NCBI GenBank assembly: GCA_031392925.1
Contig: JANMVV010000308.1
Coordinates: 1-35,769 of the forward strand
DNA: 35,769 nucleotides
Reading direction: 5' to 3'
DNA from: JAGNNV01 sp031392925
GTDB taxonomy: Bacteria > Acidobacteriota > Vicinamibacteria > Fen-336 > JAGNNV01
Made by a program: the position numbers and the translations under genes. The notes under the pieces were generated by a model. It had not been told where the DNA came from and did not search any database. It was given only the letters and a program-made list of their open reading frames with translations. Of this stretch, positions 14,176 through 21,449 are shown piece by piece (within the stretch, counting starts at the first letter, position 1; every line of letters begins with the position of its first letter).

Positions 14176-16323
14176 CTAGCTCCGGGGGCGGCCCTTGGCG
14201 GCCACCCGCAGTCCGGGGCGGACGCCGAGCTTTGTGGTCTGAGTCCGATTCAACTGCCCGAGATAGGTCCGCACGCCCTCGAGGAGCGATTCGGCCAGCC
14301 TCTGCTGGTACGCGTCCGACTTGAGCCACCGCTCTTCGTCGGGATTGGAGATGAAGCCGACCTCGGTGAGGATGCTCGGCATGTTGGCGCCGATCAGCAC
14401 GTAGAAGGGCGCGGTGTGAACGCCGCGGTCGAGCACGCCCTGGAAGGAAGGCGAGAGTCCAAGGACGTTGTTACGCTGGATCAGGCCCGCGAAGTCGCGG
14501 CTCTCGTCGATCTTGCTGTTGGTGGTGATGGCCTTCACCAGGTTGTTGAGGTCCTTCATGGTGGCCTGCGAGATCGCGTTCTCTCTCGCGGCCAGCTCTT
14601 CCGCGGCCGGGTTCTTCGCGAAACTCAGGTAGTAGGTCTCGAGTCCGCGTCCCGCGCTGTTGCGCGCGGAGTTGATGTGCACGGAGAGGAACAGGTCCGC
14701 GCCCGACGAATTCGCGATGGCGGTCCGCTCTTCAAGGGGGATGAAGACGTCGGTGTCACGGGTCATCACCACGTCCGCGCCCAGCTCGGTGCGGATGAGC
14801 TTCTCGAGCCTCAGGACGATGGCGAGCGTGATGTCCTTTTCCTGGGTGCCTCCGTGGCCGATGGCGCCCGGATCGTGGCCTCCGTGGCCCGCGTCCAGGC
14901 AGATGCGCCGCGCGCCCAAGCCCAGCTGGCGGGCGAGCGAGTAAGAGCCGTCGCGATTCTTCGTGGGGACTCCGTTCGCGGACATCGGCGGCGTCGCGGC
15001 CGGGCGAGGCGTCGGGGTGGGAAGGGGAGGGGGAAGGGGCGTCGGGACCGGGGTCGCCTCCACGCGCGGCGTGGGACGGACGGTGGCCACCGGAGTCGGC
15101 GCTTCGGCGGGCGGCGGGGCCGTCTTCGACTCCGTCTCGGTCGGGGAGGGCTCGGGGAGCACGGGCATCTGCTGGTTGACCTCCACGTTCTCCATCAACT
15201 TCGGAGCCGGGGAGCCGCCCGCCTTCGGCTCCGAGCCCGCGAGGCGCACGCCCTTCTGGGTCTCGCCGCGCACGTCGATGACCAGCCTCTCCGGGTCGGA
15301 CAGAAAGAAGACGTTATGGCTCGAGGCCTCGCCGAAGTCGATCACCACGCGCACAACGTCCTCGCGATTGACCCCGATGCGGATCTGCTTCAGGAATGCG
15401 TTCCCCACCGGGAAGGTCTTGCCGACCAGATTGGGATGAAGCCTCGTCCCCATGAGATCCACGAAGAGACGGGGCGGGCTCTGCAGGCGGTCCTGCTTGA
15501 TCTCGACCTGGCGGTCGAGGTCGATGACCACGCGGGTCGAAGACTCGCCGCTCCAGAACCGGACTCCGAAGATCTGGACATGCCCGCTCGAAGCGGGACC
15601 GGTGCGTTCGAACTGGGAACCGCCGGTGGGCGGGGCGGAAGTCGTCGGGGTCTTGTCCGCGGGCGCCGACCTTGTCGTCTTCTCCACTCCCTTCCCGGTC
15701 TTGGCCGTGGCCACAACCTGGCTCAGCGCCTTCGCGCGCTCTCCGTCCGGATACGCGGCGAGGTACTTTTTCGCCGCCTCCTTAGCACCTGCTTTCTGAT
15801 TGCGCTCGGTGAGGATTTCGTAGGTTGCGAAGAGCGCCGACTCACCCAGGCTGCTTCCCGGATACGCCTCGACGATGAGCGCATACGACTCGAGCGCCTG
15901 GTCCGAGTAGCGCCGGTTGTTGAACAACTCCGCCATCTCCCGCTGCAGGTTGCCCGCGCCGAGGAGGGCATCGTCGCAGTACGGGCTTCGCGGATAGCGT
16001 TCGACCACGACGCGATAAGCACCCGCGACCTTTTCCCATTCGGCCTTCTTCGCCTTGAGGCGTGGGGAGGCGCGGAGAGCCTTCTCCGCCTTCTCCGCGG
16101 CCTGGAAGAGCGATCGGTCGGGCTTGGAGGGCGGGGGAGTCGGAGTGGCCCTCGGCTTCGCGGTCGTCTTGGGCGTCGGCGTCGGCCGCGGCTTCGGAGC
16201 CGGGCCGCTCTTCTGCGCCGCGCGTTTTTGCGGCGAGGCCGGGGCGGCACCCGCCACGAGGGCCGGACCGACCCAGAGGAGGGCGACGGCGACCGCGGTC
16301 AGGCGGCGAGGCAACCGCGTCAT
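14176..16323 (-). CDS. N-acetylmuramoyl-L-alanine amidase with TPR-like and AMIN domains
   Basis: 715-residue periplasmic peptidoglycan amidase of the Amidase_3 (AmiC) type, cleaving the MurNAc-L-Ala bond. Signal peptide at residues 1-27 (LTAVAVALLWVGPALVAGAA). A Lys/Pro/Thr-rich linker is followed by a TPR-like helical region at ~85-205, an AMIN domain at ~250-350 (IFGVRFWSGESSTRVVIDLDR), and a Pro/Thr-rich linker. The catalytic domain (~473-700) has zinc ligands His480 (DAGHGG), Glu495 (TQEKD) and His549 (SVHIN), plus Glu654 (TEVGFISN). The ATG at 16323 overlaps the ftsK stop (ATGA). An open frame continues upstream to 17223 but lies inside ftsK. Coupling to ftsK suggests daughter-cell separation. 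The N-terminal TPR-like part is an unusual addition. Confidence 0.93.
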   Translation of the reverse strand: MTRLPRRLTAVAVALLWVGPALVAGAAPASPQKRAAQKSGPAPKPRPTPTPKTTAKPRATPTPPPSKPDRSLFQAAEKAEKALRASPRLKAKKAEWEKVAGAYRVVVERYPRSPYCDDALLGAGNLQREMAELFNNRRYSDQALESYALIVEAYPGSSLGESALFATYEILTERNQKAGAKEAAKKYLAAYPDGERAKALSQVVATAKTGKGVEKTTRSAPADKTPTTSAPPTGGSQFERTGPASSGHVQIFGVRFWSGESSTRVVIDLDRQVEIKQDRLQSPPRLFVDLMGTRLHPNLVGKTFPVGNAFLKQIRIGVNREDVVRVVIDFGEASSHNVFFLSDPERLVIDVRGETQKGVRLAGSEPKAGGSPAPKLMENVEVNQQMPVLPEPSPTETESKTAPPPAEAPTPVATVRPTPRVEATPVPTPLPPPLPTPTPRPAATPPMSANGVPTKNRDGSYSLARQLGLGARRICLDAGHGGHDPGAIGHGGTQEKDITLAIVLRLEKLIRTELGADVVMTRDTDVFIPLEERTAIANSSGADLFLSVHINSARNSAGRGLETYYLSFAKNPAAEELAARENAISQATMKDLNNLVKAITTNSKIDESRDFAGLIQRNNVLGLSPSFQGVLDRGVHTAPFYVLIGANMPSILTEVGFISNPDEERWLKSDAYQQRLAESLLEGVRTYLGQLNRTQTTKLGVRPGLRVAAKGRPRS

Positions 16324-18920
16324 GACGGCCTCGAATCCACTTCCGAGAAGTAGTTCTTGGGGACCAGGATCTCCCGCGGTCGCGCGCCATCGGCGGGACC
16401 GATGATGCCGTCCTGTTCCATGAGGTCGATCAGGCGGCCCGCGCGCGAGAAGCCGATCCGGAACCGCCGTTGCAGCATGCTGGTCGAAGCCTGGCCCTGC
16501 TCGACCACCAGTCGCGCGCACTCGTCGAAGAGATCGTCTCGATCCTCGGCGCGGGCCTTGTCCGCGGCGGAGGTCTCGGTCCTGCCGACCGTGGTGTCGT
16601 AGGTGGGCTCGCCGGTGGTGCGGAGGAACTCGGTGATTCGCCCGATTTCCTTTTCCGAGACGTAGGCGCCGTGCACGCGCACCAGGCGCGAGCTCTGGGG
16701 CGGCAGGAAGAGCATGTCGCCGCGTCCGAGGAGCTGCTCGGCGCCGCTGGCGTCGAGAATGGTCCGCGAGTCGACGCGGGCGGAGACGCGGAACGAGATG
16801 CGCGCGGGGAAGTTCGCCTTGATGAGGCCGGTGATGACGTCGACCGAGGGACGCTGAGTGGCGAGGATGAGGTGGATGCCGACCGCGCGCGCCATCTGGG
16901 CGAGACGCGTGATCGACTCCTCGACGTCCTTCGATGAAACCATCATCAGGTCCGCGAGCTCGTCGATCACGATGACGATGTAGTGAAGCGGGGTGAGGCC
17001 GGACTCCGCCTCGCCGTCGCTCCTGATGATGTTGTTGAACTGCTCGATGTTGCGCACGCCCTCGGCGGCGAGGACGCGCGTGCGCTTGTCCATCTCGCCC
17101 ACCGCCCACTTGAGCACATTGGCCGCGAGCTTGGGCTCGGTGACCACGGGAGCGAGGAGATGGGGGATGCCCTCGTACACCCCGAGTTCGAGCCGTTTGG
17201 GATCGATCATGATCAGGCGGCATTCATCGGGGGTGGTGTGGAACAGCAGGCTCGCGATGATGCAGTTCAAGCCCACGCTCTTGCCGGTGCCGGTGGCGCC
17301 GGCGATGAGCAGGTGAGGCATGGTGGCGAGGTCGGCGATGTAGGTGTCGCCGGCCACGTTCTTGCCGAGGCCGATGAGCAGGCGCGCCGACGAGCGCCGG
17401 GCGAGGTCGGAGTCGAGGACCGCGCGCAGGCCGATCATCTCGCGCTCTTCGTTCGGGATCTCGATTCCCACCGTGCCGCGACCTCCCATGCGGTCGATGC
17501 GGACCGACTCGGCTTCGAGTGCCAAAGCGAGGTCGTCGGCCAGCGAGACCACCTTCGCGTACTTGACCCCCGCGTCGGGCTTGAATTCGTAGGTCGTGAC
17601 CACGGGACCGGGATGGATTTCGACGATGGCTCCGGCCACCCCGAACTCCTTGCACTTCGCCTCGACCACGCGCGCGCGATCCGTCAGTTTCGTCCGGTCG
17701 AAGCTCGACACCGCGACCGCCGGATCGAGGAGGCTTAAGGGGGGGAGAGCGAAGCGGCCGCGCTTCACCGCGGAGCGCGCGTTCTGCACTTCGGGCGAAA
17801 GGGGCTCGCGCTTGCGTCGCAGGGCGGCGCGCGAGGGAGCCTCGACGATCGGCGGTCCGGGAGGCGGCGCGGATCCCGGGCCCGGGTTATCGGGGATCAT
17901 CGAACTCTGGATGGGGACGACGGAAGGCGCCGGCGACGGCAGCGCGGCGGCCCCGACGGGCGGCGACTGGAACCGGTCATCATCGGCAGCGGCGTGGCCG
18001 AGGGAGGACGGGCCGCCGGGTGCGGCGGGATGGAGATCGAGATCCTCGAACGGCCTCGCGAAAGGGCCCACGGGGCGGCCGGTGCCGGTGATGCTCTGGT
18101 TGGATCGGAGCGGATAGGCCTCGGGCTCGGGTAGGGGATCGAACACGAGGCCCAGGTGCCGCGACGCTTCGGGTGTTTCGGCGGTCGCGCTTTCGTGGAG
18201 GGGGAGATCGATGAATCGTGCTTCGGCCGGGTCGATCACCGGAAGGTTCGGATCCTCGTCGCCGCCCTCCTGGGTCCGCGCCGCGTGCTTCCTGATCACC
18301 TGCTTTCGCAGATGATCCTTCCGCCGGGTTTCACGCCAGTGGGCGAAGGCGACCCGCGCCGCGGTGATCCGATCGGCGATCCAAGCCACCATGGACGAGA
18401 GGAAGGCGGAGAAGGAAAACTGGGTGGTGAGGATGAGGCCGGTGAACAGCGAGAGTCCGAGCACCACCACCGCGCCGAACCGTCCCACCCGAAGGCTGAG
18501 GAAGAGAGCAAGGGCCTCGCCGATGGCTCCCCCGGCGCGGATCGGCTCGCCCGAGAAGGGCACGGTCTTGAGGGCGATGAACGCGAACGCCGCGGAGGAG
18601 AGGAGAAGGGCCACGAGCCCGACGCTCTTGGTGACCGCCGCGTCCAGTTCCTCGCGCCAGAGCAGGCGCCAGCCCGCGATGAGCAGGCCCAAAGGCAGGA
18701 CGAAGGCGGCGATCCCGAAGGCCTGGCCCACGAAGAGCTCGGAGATGAAGGCGCCATACCGCCCGATCCAGTTGCGCGGCTCGCCCATAGCACCCGTACT
18801 GAACCAGGGCGTCGGGTCGTGAGGATCGTAGGTGGCGAACGAGAGCAGCAGCATGAGGGCGAAGCCGAGCAGGCAGGCGCCTTTGAGTTCGGGCCAGAGC
18901 GTGCGTGAGTGGGTGGACAT
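16320..18920 (-). CDS. ftsK: DNA translocase FtsK/SpoIIIE
   Basis: 866-residue septal DNA pump that moves the chromosome terminus during division. Four membrane segments occupy residues ~10-165 (LLGFALMLLLSFATY, FGIAAFVLPLGLLIAGW, LVALLLSSAAFAFIAL, VVVLGLSLFTGLILT). A Pro/Ser-rich linker reaches ~370. The motor follows, with Walker A GATGTGKS (Lys547) and Walker B VIVIDELADLMM, and the winged-helix gamma domain that reads KOPS-like sites is at the C-terminus (LVVEQGQASTSMLQRRFRIGFSRAGRLIDLME). The frame is open upstream to 19046, but that part is inside rnj; ATG 18920 begins 5 bases after the rnj stop and leads directly into the membrane region. Its stop overlaps the amidase start. Confidence 0.95.
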   Translation of the reverse strand: MSTHSRTLWPELKGACLLGFALMLLLSFATYDPHDPTPWFSTGAMGEPRNWIGRYGAFISELFVGQAFGIAAFVLPLGLLIAGWRLLWREELDAAVTKSVGLVALLLSSAAFAFIALKTVPFSGEPIRAGGAIGEALALFLSLRVGRFGAVVVLGLSLFTGLILTTQFSFSAFLSSMVAWIADRITAARVAFAHWRETRRKDHLRKQVIRKHAARTQEGGDEDPNLPVIDPAEARFIDLPLHESATAETPEASRHLGLVFDPLPEPEAYPLRSNQSITGTGRPVGPFARPFEDLDLHPAAPGGPSSLGHAAADDDRFQSPPVGAAALPSPAPSVVPIQSSMIPDNPGPGSAPPPGPPIVEAPSRAALRRKREPLSPEVQNARSAVKRGRFALPPLSLLDPAVAVSSFDRTKLTDRARVVEAKCKEFGVAGAIVEIHPGPVVTTYEFKPDAGVKYAKVVSLADDLALALEAESVRIDRMGGRGTVGIEIPNEEREMIGLRAVLDSDLARRSSARLLIGLGKNVAGDTYIADLATMPHLLIAGATGTGKSVGLNCIIASLLFHTTPDECRLIMIDPKRLELGVYEGIPHLLAPVVTEPKLAANVLKWAVGEMDKRTRVLAAEGVRNIEQFNNIIRSDGEAESGLTPLHYIVIVIDELADLMMVSSKDVEESITRLAQMARAVGIHLILATQRPSVDVITGLIKANFPARISFRVSARVDSRTILDASGAEQLLGRGDMLFLPPQSSRLVRVHGAYVSEKEIGRITEFLRTTGEPTYDTTVGRTETSAADKARAEDRDDLFDECARLVVEQGQASTSMLQRRFRIGFSRAGRLIDLMEQDGIIGPADGARPREILVPKNYFSEVDSRPS

Positions 18921-18925
18921 GGCGG

Positions 18926-20566
18926 TCAGATTTCCACCAGGACCGGGGCCACCACGGGCCGCAGCTGGAACCGCCGCTTCAGGAGCCGGGTGACGTCGGT
19001 TTCGATGGTGGCGCTGAGACCCTTGGCCGAGGTGTCGGTCGCCCATTCCCGCGCCGTCGCGTTCACGGTGTCGCGGATCTCCGCGACGATGGACTCCGCG
19101 ACCCTTCCCTCGAGAAAGCCCCGGGTCACCAGTTCACAAGGACGCGCCCACTTCCCGTTCGACGCGGAGACGAACACGATGGGGCTCACGAATCCCGACG
19201 TGGAGAGCCGATGCCGCTCCCCGAGGAGATCGTCCGAGAGGTCGCCGGAAAGGCCCGCGCCGATGCAGCGCTTCGGAATGGCCAGGCGATCCACGACCCG
19301 CGATTCGGCCTCGCTCACCCGCAGGACCTCGCCGTTCTCGATCACGTGAACCCTCACGTCGCCCTGGAGCGCCGACTCGACGAGGCGCGCGTGGGCCGCG
19401 AGCATCCGCAACTCGCCATGGATGGGAACGAAGACGGAAGGACGGATGAGCTTCACCAGCTCGCTCAGCTCATCCTGGGCGGCGTGCCCCGAGACGTGAA
19501 CGTGCGCGCATCCGCCGTGTACGACGCGCGCGCCCGCGCGGATCAGTCTTGCCATCAAGCGCGAGACGATCCGGTCGCGGCCGGGGATGACGCGCGAGGA
19601 GAAAAGAACCAGGTCGCCTGGCTGGATCCTGACCAGCGGATGCTGGCCGGCGGCCATGCGCGAGAGCGCCGATCGCGGTTCGGCCTGGGAGCCTGCGGCG
19701 AACACCAGCATCTGTCTCAAAGGTGTGGCGCCCGTGACCGCGTCGTCGAGCATCAGCACCTCGGCGTCGATGGTGAGATGCCCGAGGTCGCGGGCGAGGG
19801 CCACGTTCTCCGTGATGCGACGGCCCGCGAACGTCACCTTGCGGCCCTGGGCTCCGCCAATGCGCGCGATTCGCTCGATGCGGGGAATCGACGACGAGAA
19901 GCAGGTCGCGATGACGCGGCCTTCCGCCTCGTCGAAGGCGGCCTCGACCCCGGGAATCACGTCGTCCTCATGGCCGGTGATCCCCGCCGTTTCGGCGCCG
20001 GTGGAATCGGAGAACATGACGTCCACCCCGCGTCGGCCCCACTCCGCGAAGGCCTCGACATTCGTGCGGTCGGCGACGGGGGCGGTCTTTGCGAGCTTGA
20101 AGTCGCCGGTGTGCAGGATCACAAGACCGTGGCACTCGATCACGAAGGCGACCGCGCCCGGGGTTGAGTGCGCGACCGGCAGCGAGTGAACGCGGAAGGG
20201 GCCGGTCTCGATGACCACACCGGGCTCGATGATCCGCAGGTCGGCCTCGATGCCTGCTTCGTGGAGACTGCGCTGAGCCAGGCCAAGCGTGAAACGGGTG
20301 CCGTACACGGGGGCCTTCGACCATTCGAGAGCCTGGGGAAGGGAACCGATGTGATCTTCGTGGCCGTGGGTCAGGAGGATGGCGTGCAGAAGGCCCTGAC
20401 CGAGCCGCGCGTAATCGGGCACCATCCGCTCGACGCCGTTGTCCCACTCGGGGAACATCTGGCCGGCGTCGATGAGCAGACGATCCTCGCCCGTCTGAAG
20501 GAGAAGCGAGTTCATGCCGAACTCGCCCAGTCCCCCAATCGGCGTGATTCGGAGATCGGAGTTCAA
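18926..20566 (-). CDS. rnj: Ribonuclease J
   Basis: 546-residue metallo-beta-lactamase/beta-CASP ribonuclease, acting in mRNA decay and rRNA maturation as a 5'-3' exonuclease and endonuclease. ITPIGGLGEFGMNS is the family's N-terminal signature. The zinc motif is HGHEDHIG (His67, His69, Asp71, His72), with HTGDFKL further on. The beta-CASP motifs are FSSSIPRIERI and the late PIHGELRMLAAHARL. The start is TTG at 20566, which overlaps the rsmA stop as TTGA; the frame then matches the expected N-terminus, so TTG is preferred over internal starts. It is the second gene of the rsmA-rnj-ftsK-amidase run. Confidence 0.94.
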   Translation of the reverse strand: MNSDLRITPIGGLGEFGMNSLLLQTGEDRLLIDAGQMFPEWDNGVERMVPDYARLGQGLLHAILLTHGHEDHIGSLPQALEWSKAPVYGTRFTLGLAQRSLHEAGIEADLRIIEPGVVIETGPFRVHSLPVAHSTPGAVAFVIECHGLVILHTGDFKLAKTAPVADRTNVEAFAEWGRRGVDVMFSDSTGAETAGITGHEDDVIPGVEAAFDEAEGRVIATCFSSSIPRIERIARIGGAQGRKVTFAGRRITENVALARDLGHLTIDAEVLMLDDAVTGATPLRQMLVFAAGSQAEPRSALSRMAAGQHPLVRIQPGDLVLFSSRVIPGRDRIVSRLMARLIRAGARVVHGGCAHVHVSGHAAQDELSELVKLIRPSVFVPIHGELRMLAAHARLVESALQGDVRVHVIENGEVLRVSEAESRVVDRLAIPKRCIGAGLSGDLSDDLLGERHRLSTSGFVSPIVFVSASNGKWARPCELVTRGFLEGRVAESIVAEIRDTVNATAREWATDTSAKGLSATIETDVTRLLKRRFQLRPVVAPVLVEI

Positions 20567-21345
20567 GTGGTCTTCGTGAGATCTACGGGCGCGGGCAGCA
20601 CTTCGGCCAGGCGGGCGAACTCGGCGACCGTAAGTGTTTCAGCTCTACGGACTTCCGAGATCCCGACCAACTTAAAGTAATGCTTGAGGTCAGGATACCT
20701 AAGTCTAAGATTATTTTCAATCGTGCGCCGCCTCCGGGTGAAGGACAGCCGAACCACGCTTTCGAGCGCCTTGATATCTCCTACCGCGTATCGGGGTTCG
20801 CCGAGAAACCGGCAGCGGATGACCGCGGAATCGACCCTGGGCGGCGGGGAGAAGTCGCGGGGTTTCAGACGCTGGACGATCGAGACATCGGCCCACAGCG
20901 CGTAGAAAACCGAAAGAATCCCATACGCCTTGGATCCTGGCGGGGAAGCGACCCGTTCCGCGACCTCCTTCTGCAGCATGAGGTGGGCGTCGGTGAAGTG
21001 GTCGCGGTGTTCGAGGAACCGGCGCAGGAGGGGGCTCGAGATCGCGTAGGGGAGATTGCCTGCGAGCCGCGAACCGCGCGGGACGAGCGTCCGGTAGTCG
21101 ATCTCCAGGGCGTCCCCCCGGATGATGGTGACGTTTCCTGGGACCTGGCCCTTGAGCTGATCGACCAGTTGCCGGTCGATCTCGACCGCGACCACCGTCT
21201 TGCACCGCGCGGCCAGGAGAGACGTGATGGCGAGGGCTCCCGGGCCAATCTCGAGAAAGGTGTCGTTTCGCCGCGGGTCGATGAGGTCGACCAGATCGTG
21301 CGCGGGCTCGTGGCGGAGGAAGTGCTGGCCGAAGGGGCGGGGCAT
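20563..21345 (-). CDS. rsmA: 16S rRNA dimethyladenosine transferase RsmA (KsgA)
   Basis: 260-residue SAM-dependent methylase that dimethylates A1518 and A1519 in helix 45 of 16S rRNA during 30S maturation. It starts PRPFGQHFLRHE (family: 'k.lGQhFL.d'), has the SAM-binding EIGPGALAIT, AVEIDRQLVDQLK, and the catalytic NLPYAISSPLLRRFL. The C-terminal helical domain ends PAPVDLTKTT. ATG 21345 is preceded by GAGGGG; an upstream extension to 21546 lacks homology and crosses a terminator. It is first of the minus-strand housekeeping run and overlaps rnj by four bases. Confidence 0.95.
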   Translation of the reverse strand: MPRPFGQHFLRHEPAHDLVDLIDPRRNDTFLEIGPGALAITSLLAARCKTVVAVEIDRQLVDQLKGQVPGNVTIIRGDALEIDYRTLVPRGSRLAGNLPYAISSPLLRRFLEHRDHFTDAHLMLQKEVAERVASPPGSKAYGILSVFYALWADVSIVQRLKPRDFSPPPRVDSAVIRCRFLGEPRYAVGDIKALESVVRLSFTRRRRTIENNLRLRYPDLKHYFKLVGISEVRRAETLTVAEFARLAEVLPAPVDLTKTT

Positions 21346-21392
21346 TGGGGAACCCCTCACGTTACTTTCCGCGCATGGACAGAACGAAAGAA

Positions 21393-21414
21393 GCCCCGGG
21401 GTTTCCCCCGGGGC
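21393..21414 (-). terminator. Intrinsic terminator of the Oar-like receptor gene
   Basis: Read on the minus strand: a perfect 9-bp stem GCCCCGGGG / CCCCGGGGC closed by a GAAA tetraloop, followed by TTCTTTC. It lies 36 bases after the stop of the receptor gene (21450) and before rsmA, so it separates the two transcripts. Confidence 0.88.
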
Positions 21415-21449
21415 CTTTGAGCTGAGGCGAAGACGTTGTCTGAGCCTGG

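Noticed and set aside
16324..17223. A 300-residue N-terminal extension of the amidase
   Set aside because: It lies wholly inside ftsK in another frame and is His/Arg/Pro-rich nonsense. The signal peptide begins at ATG 16323.
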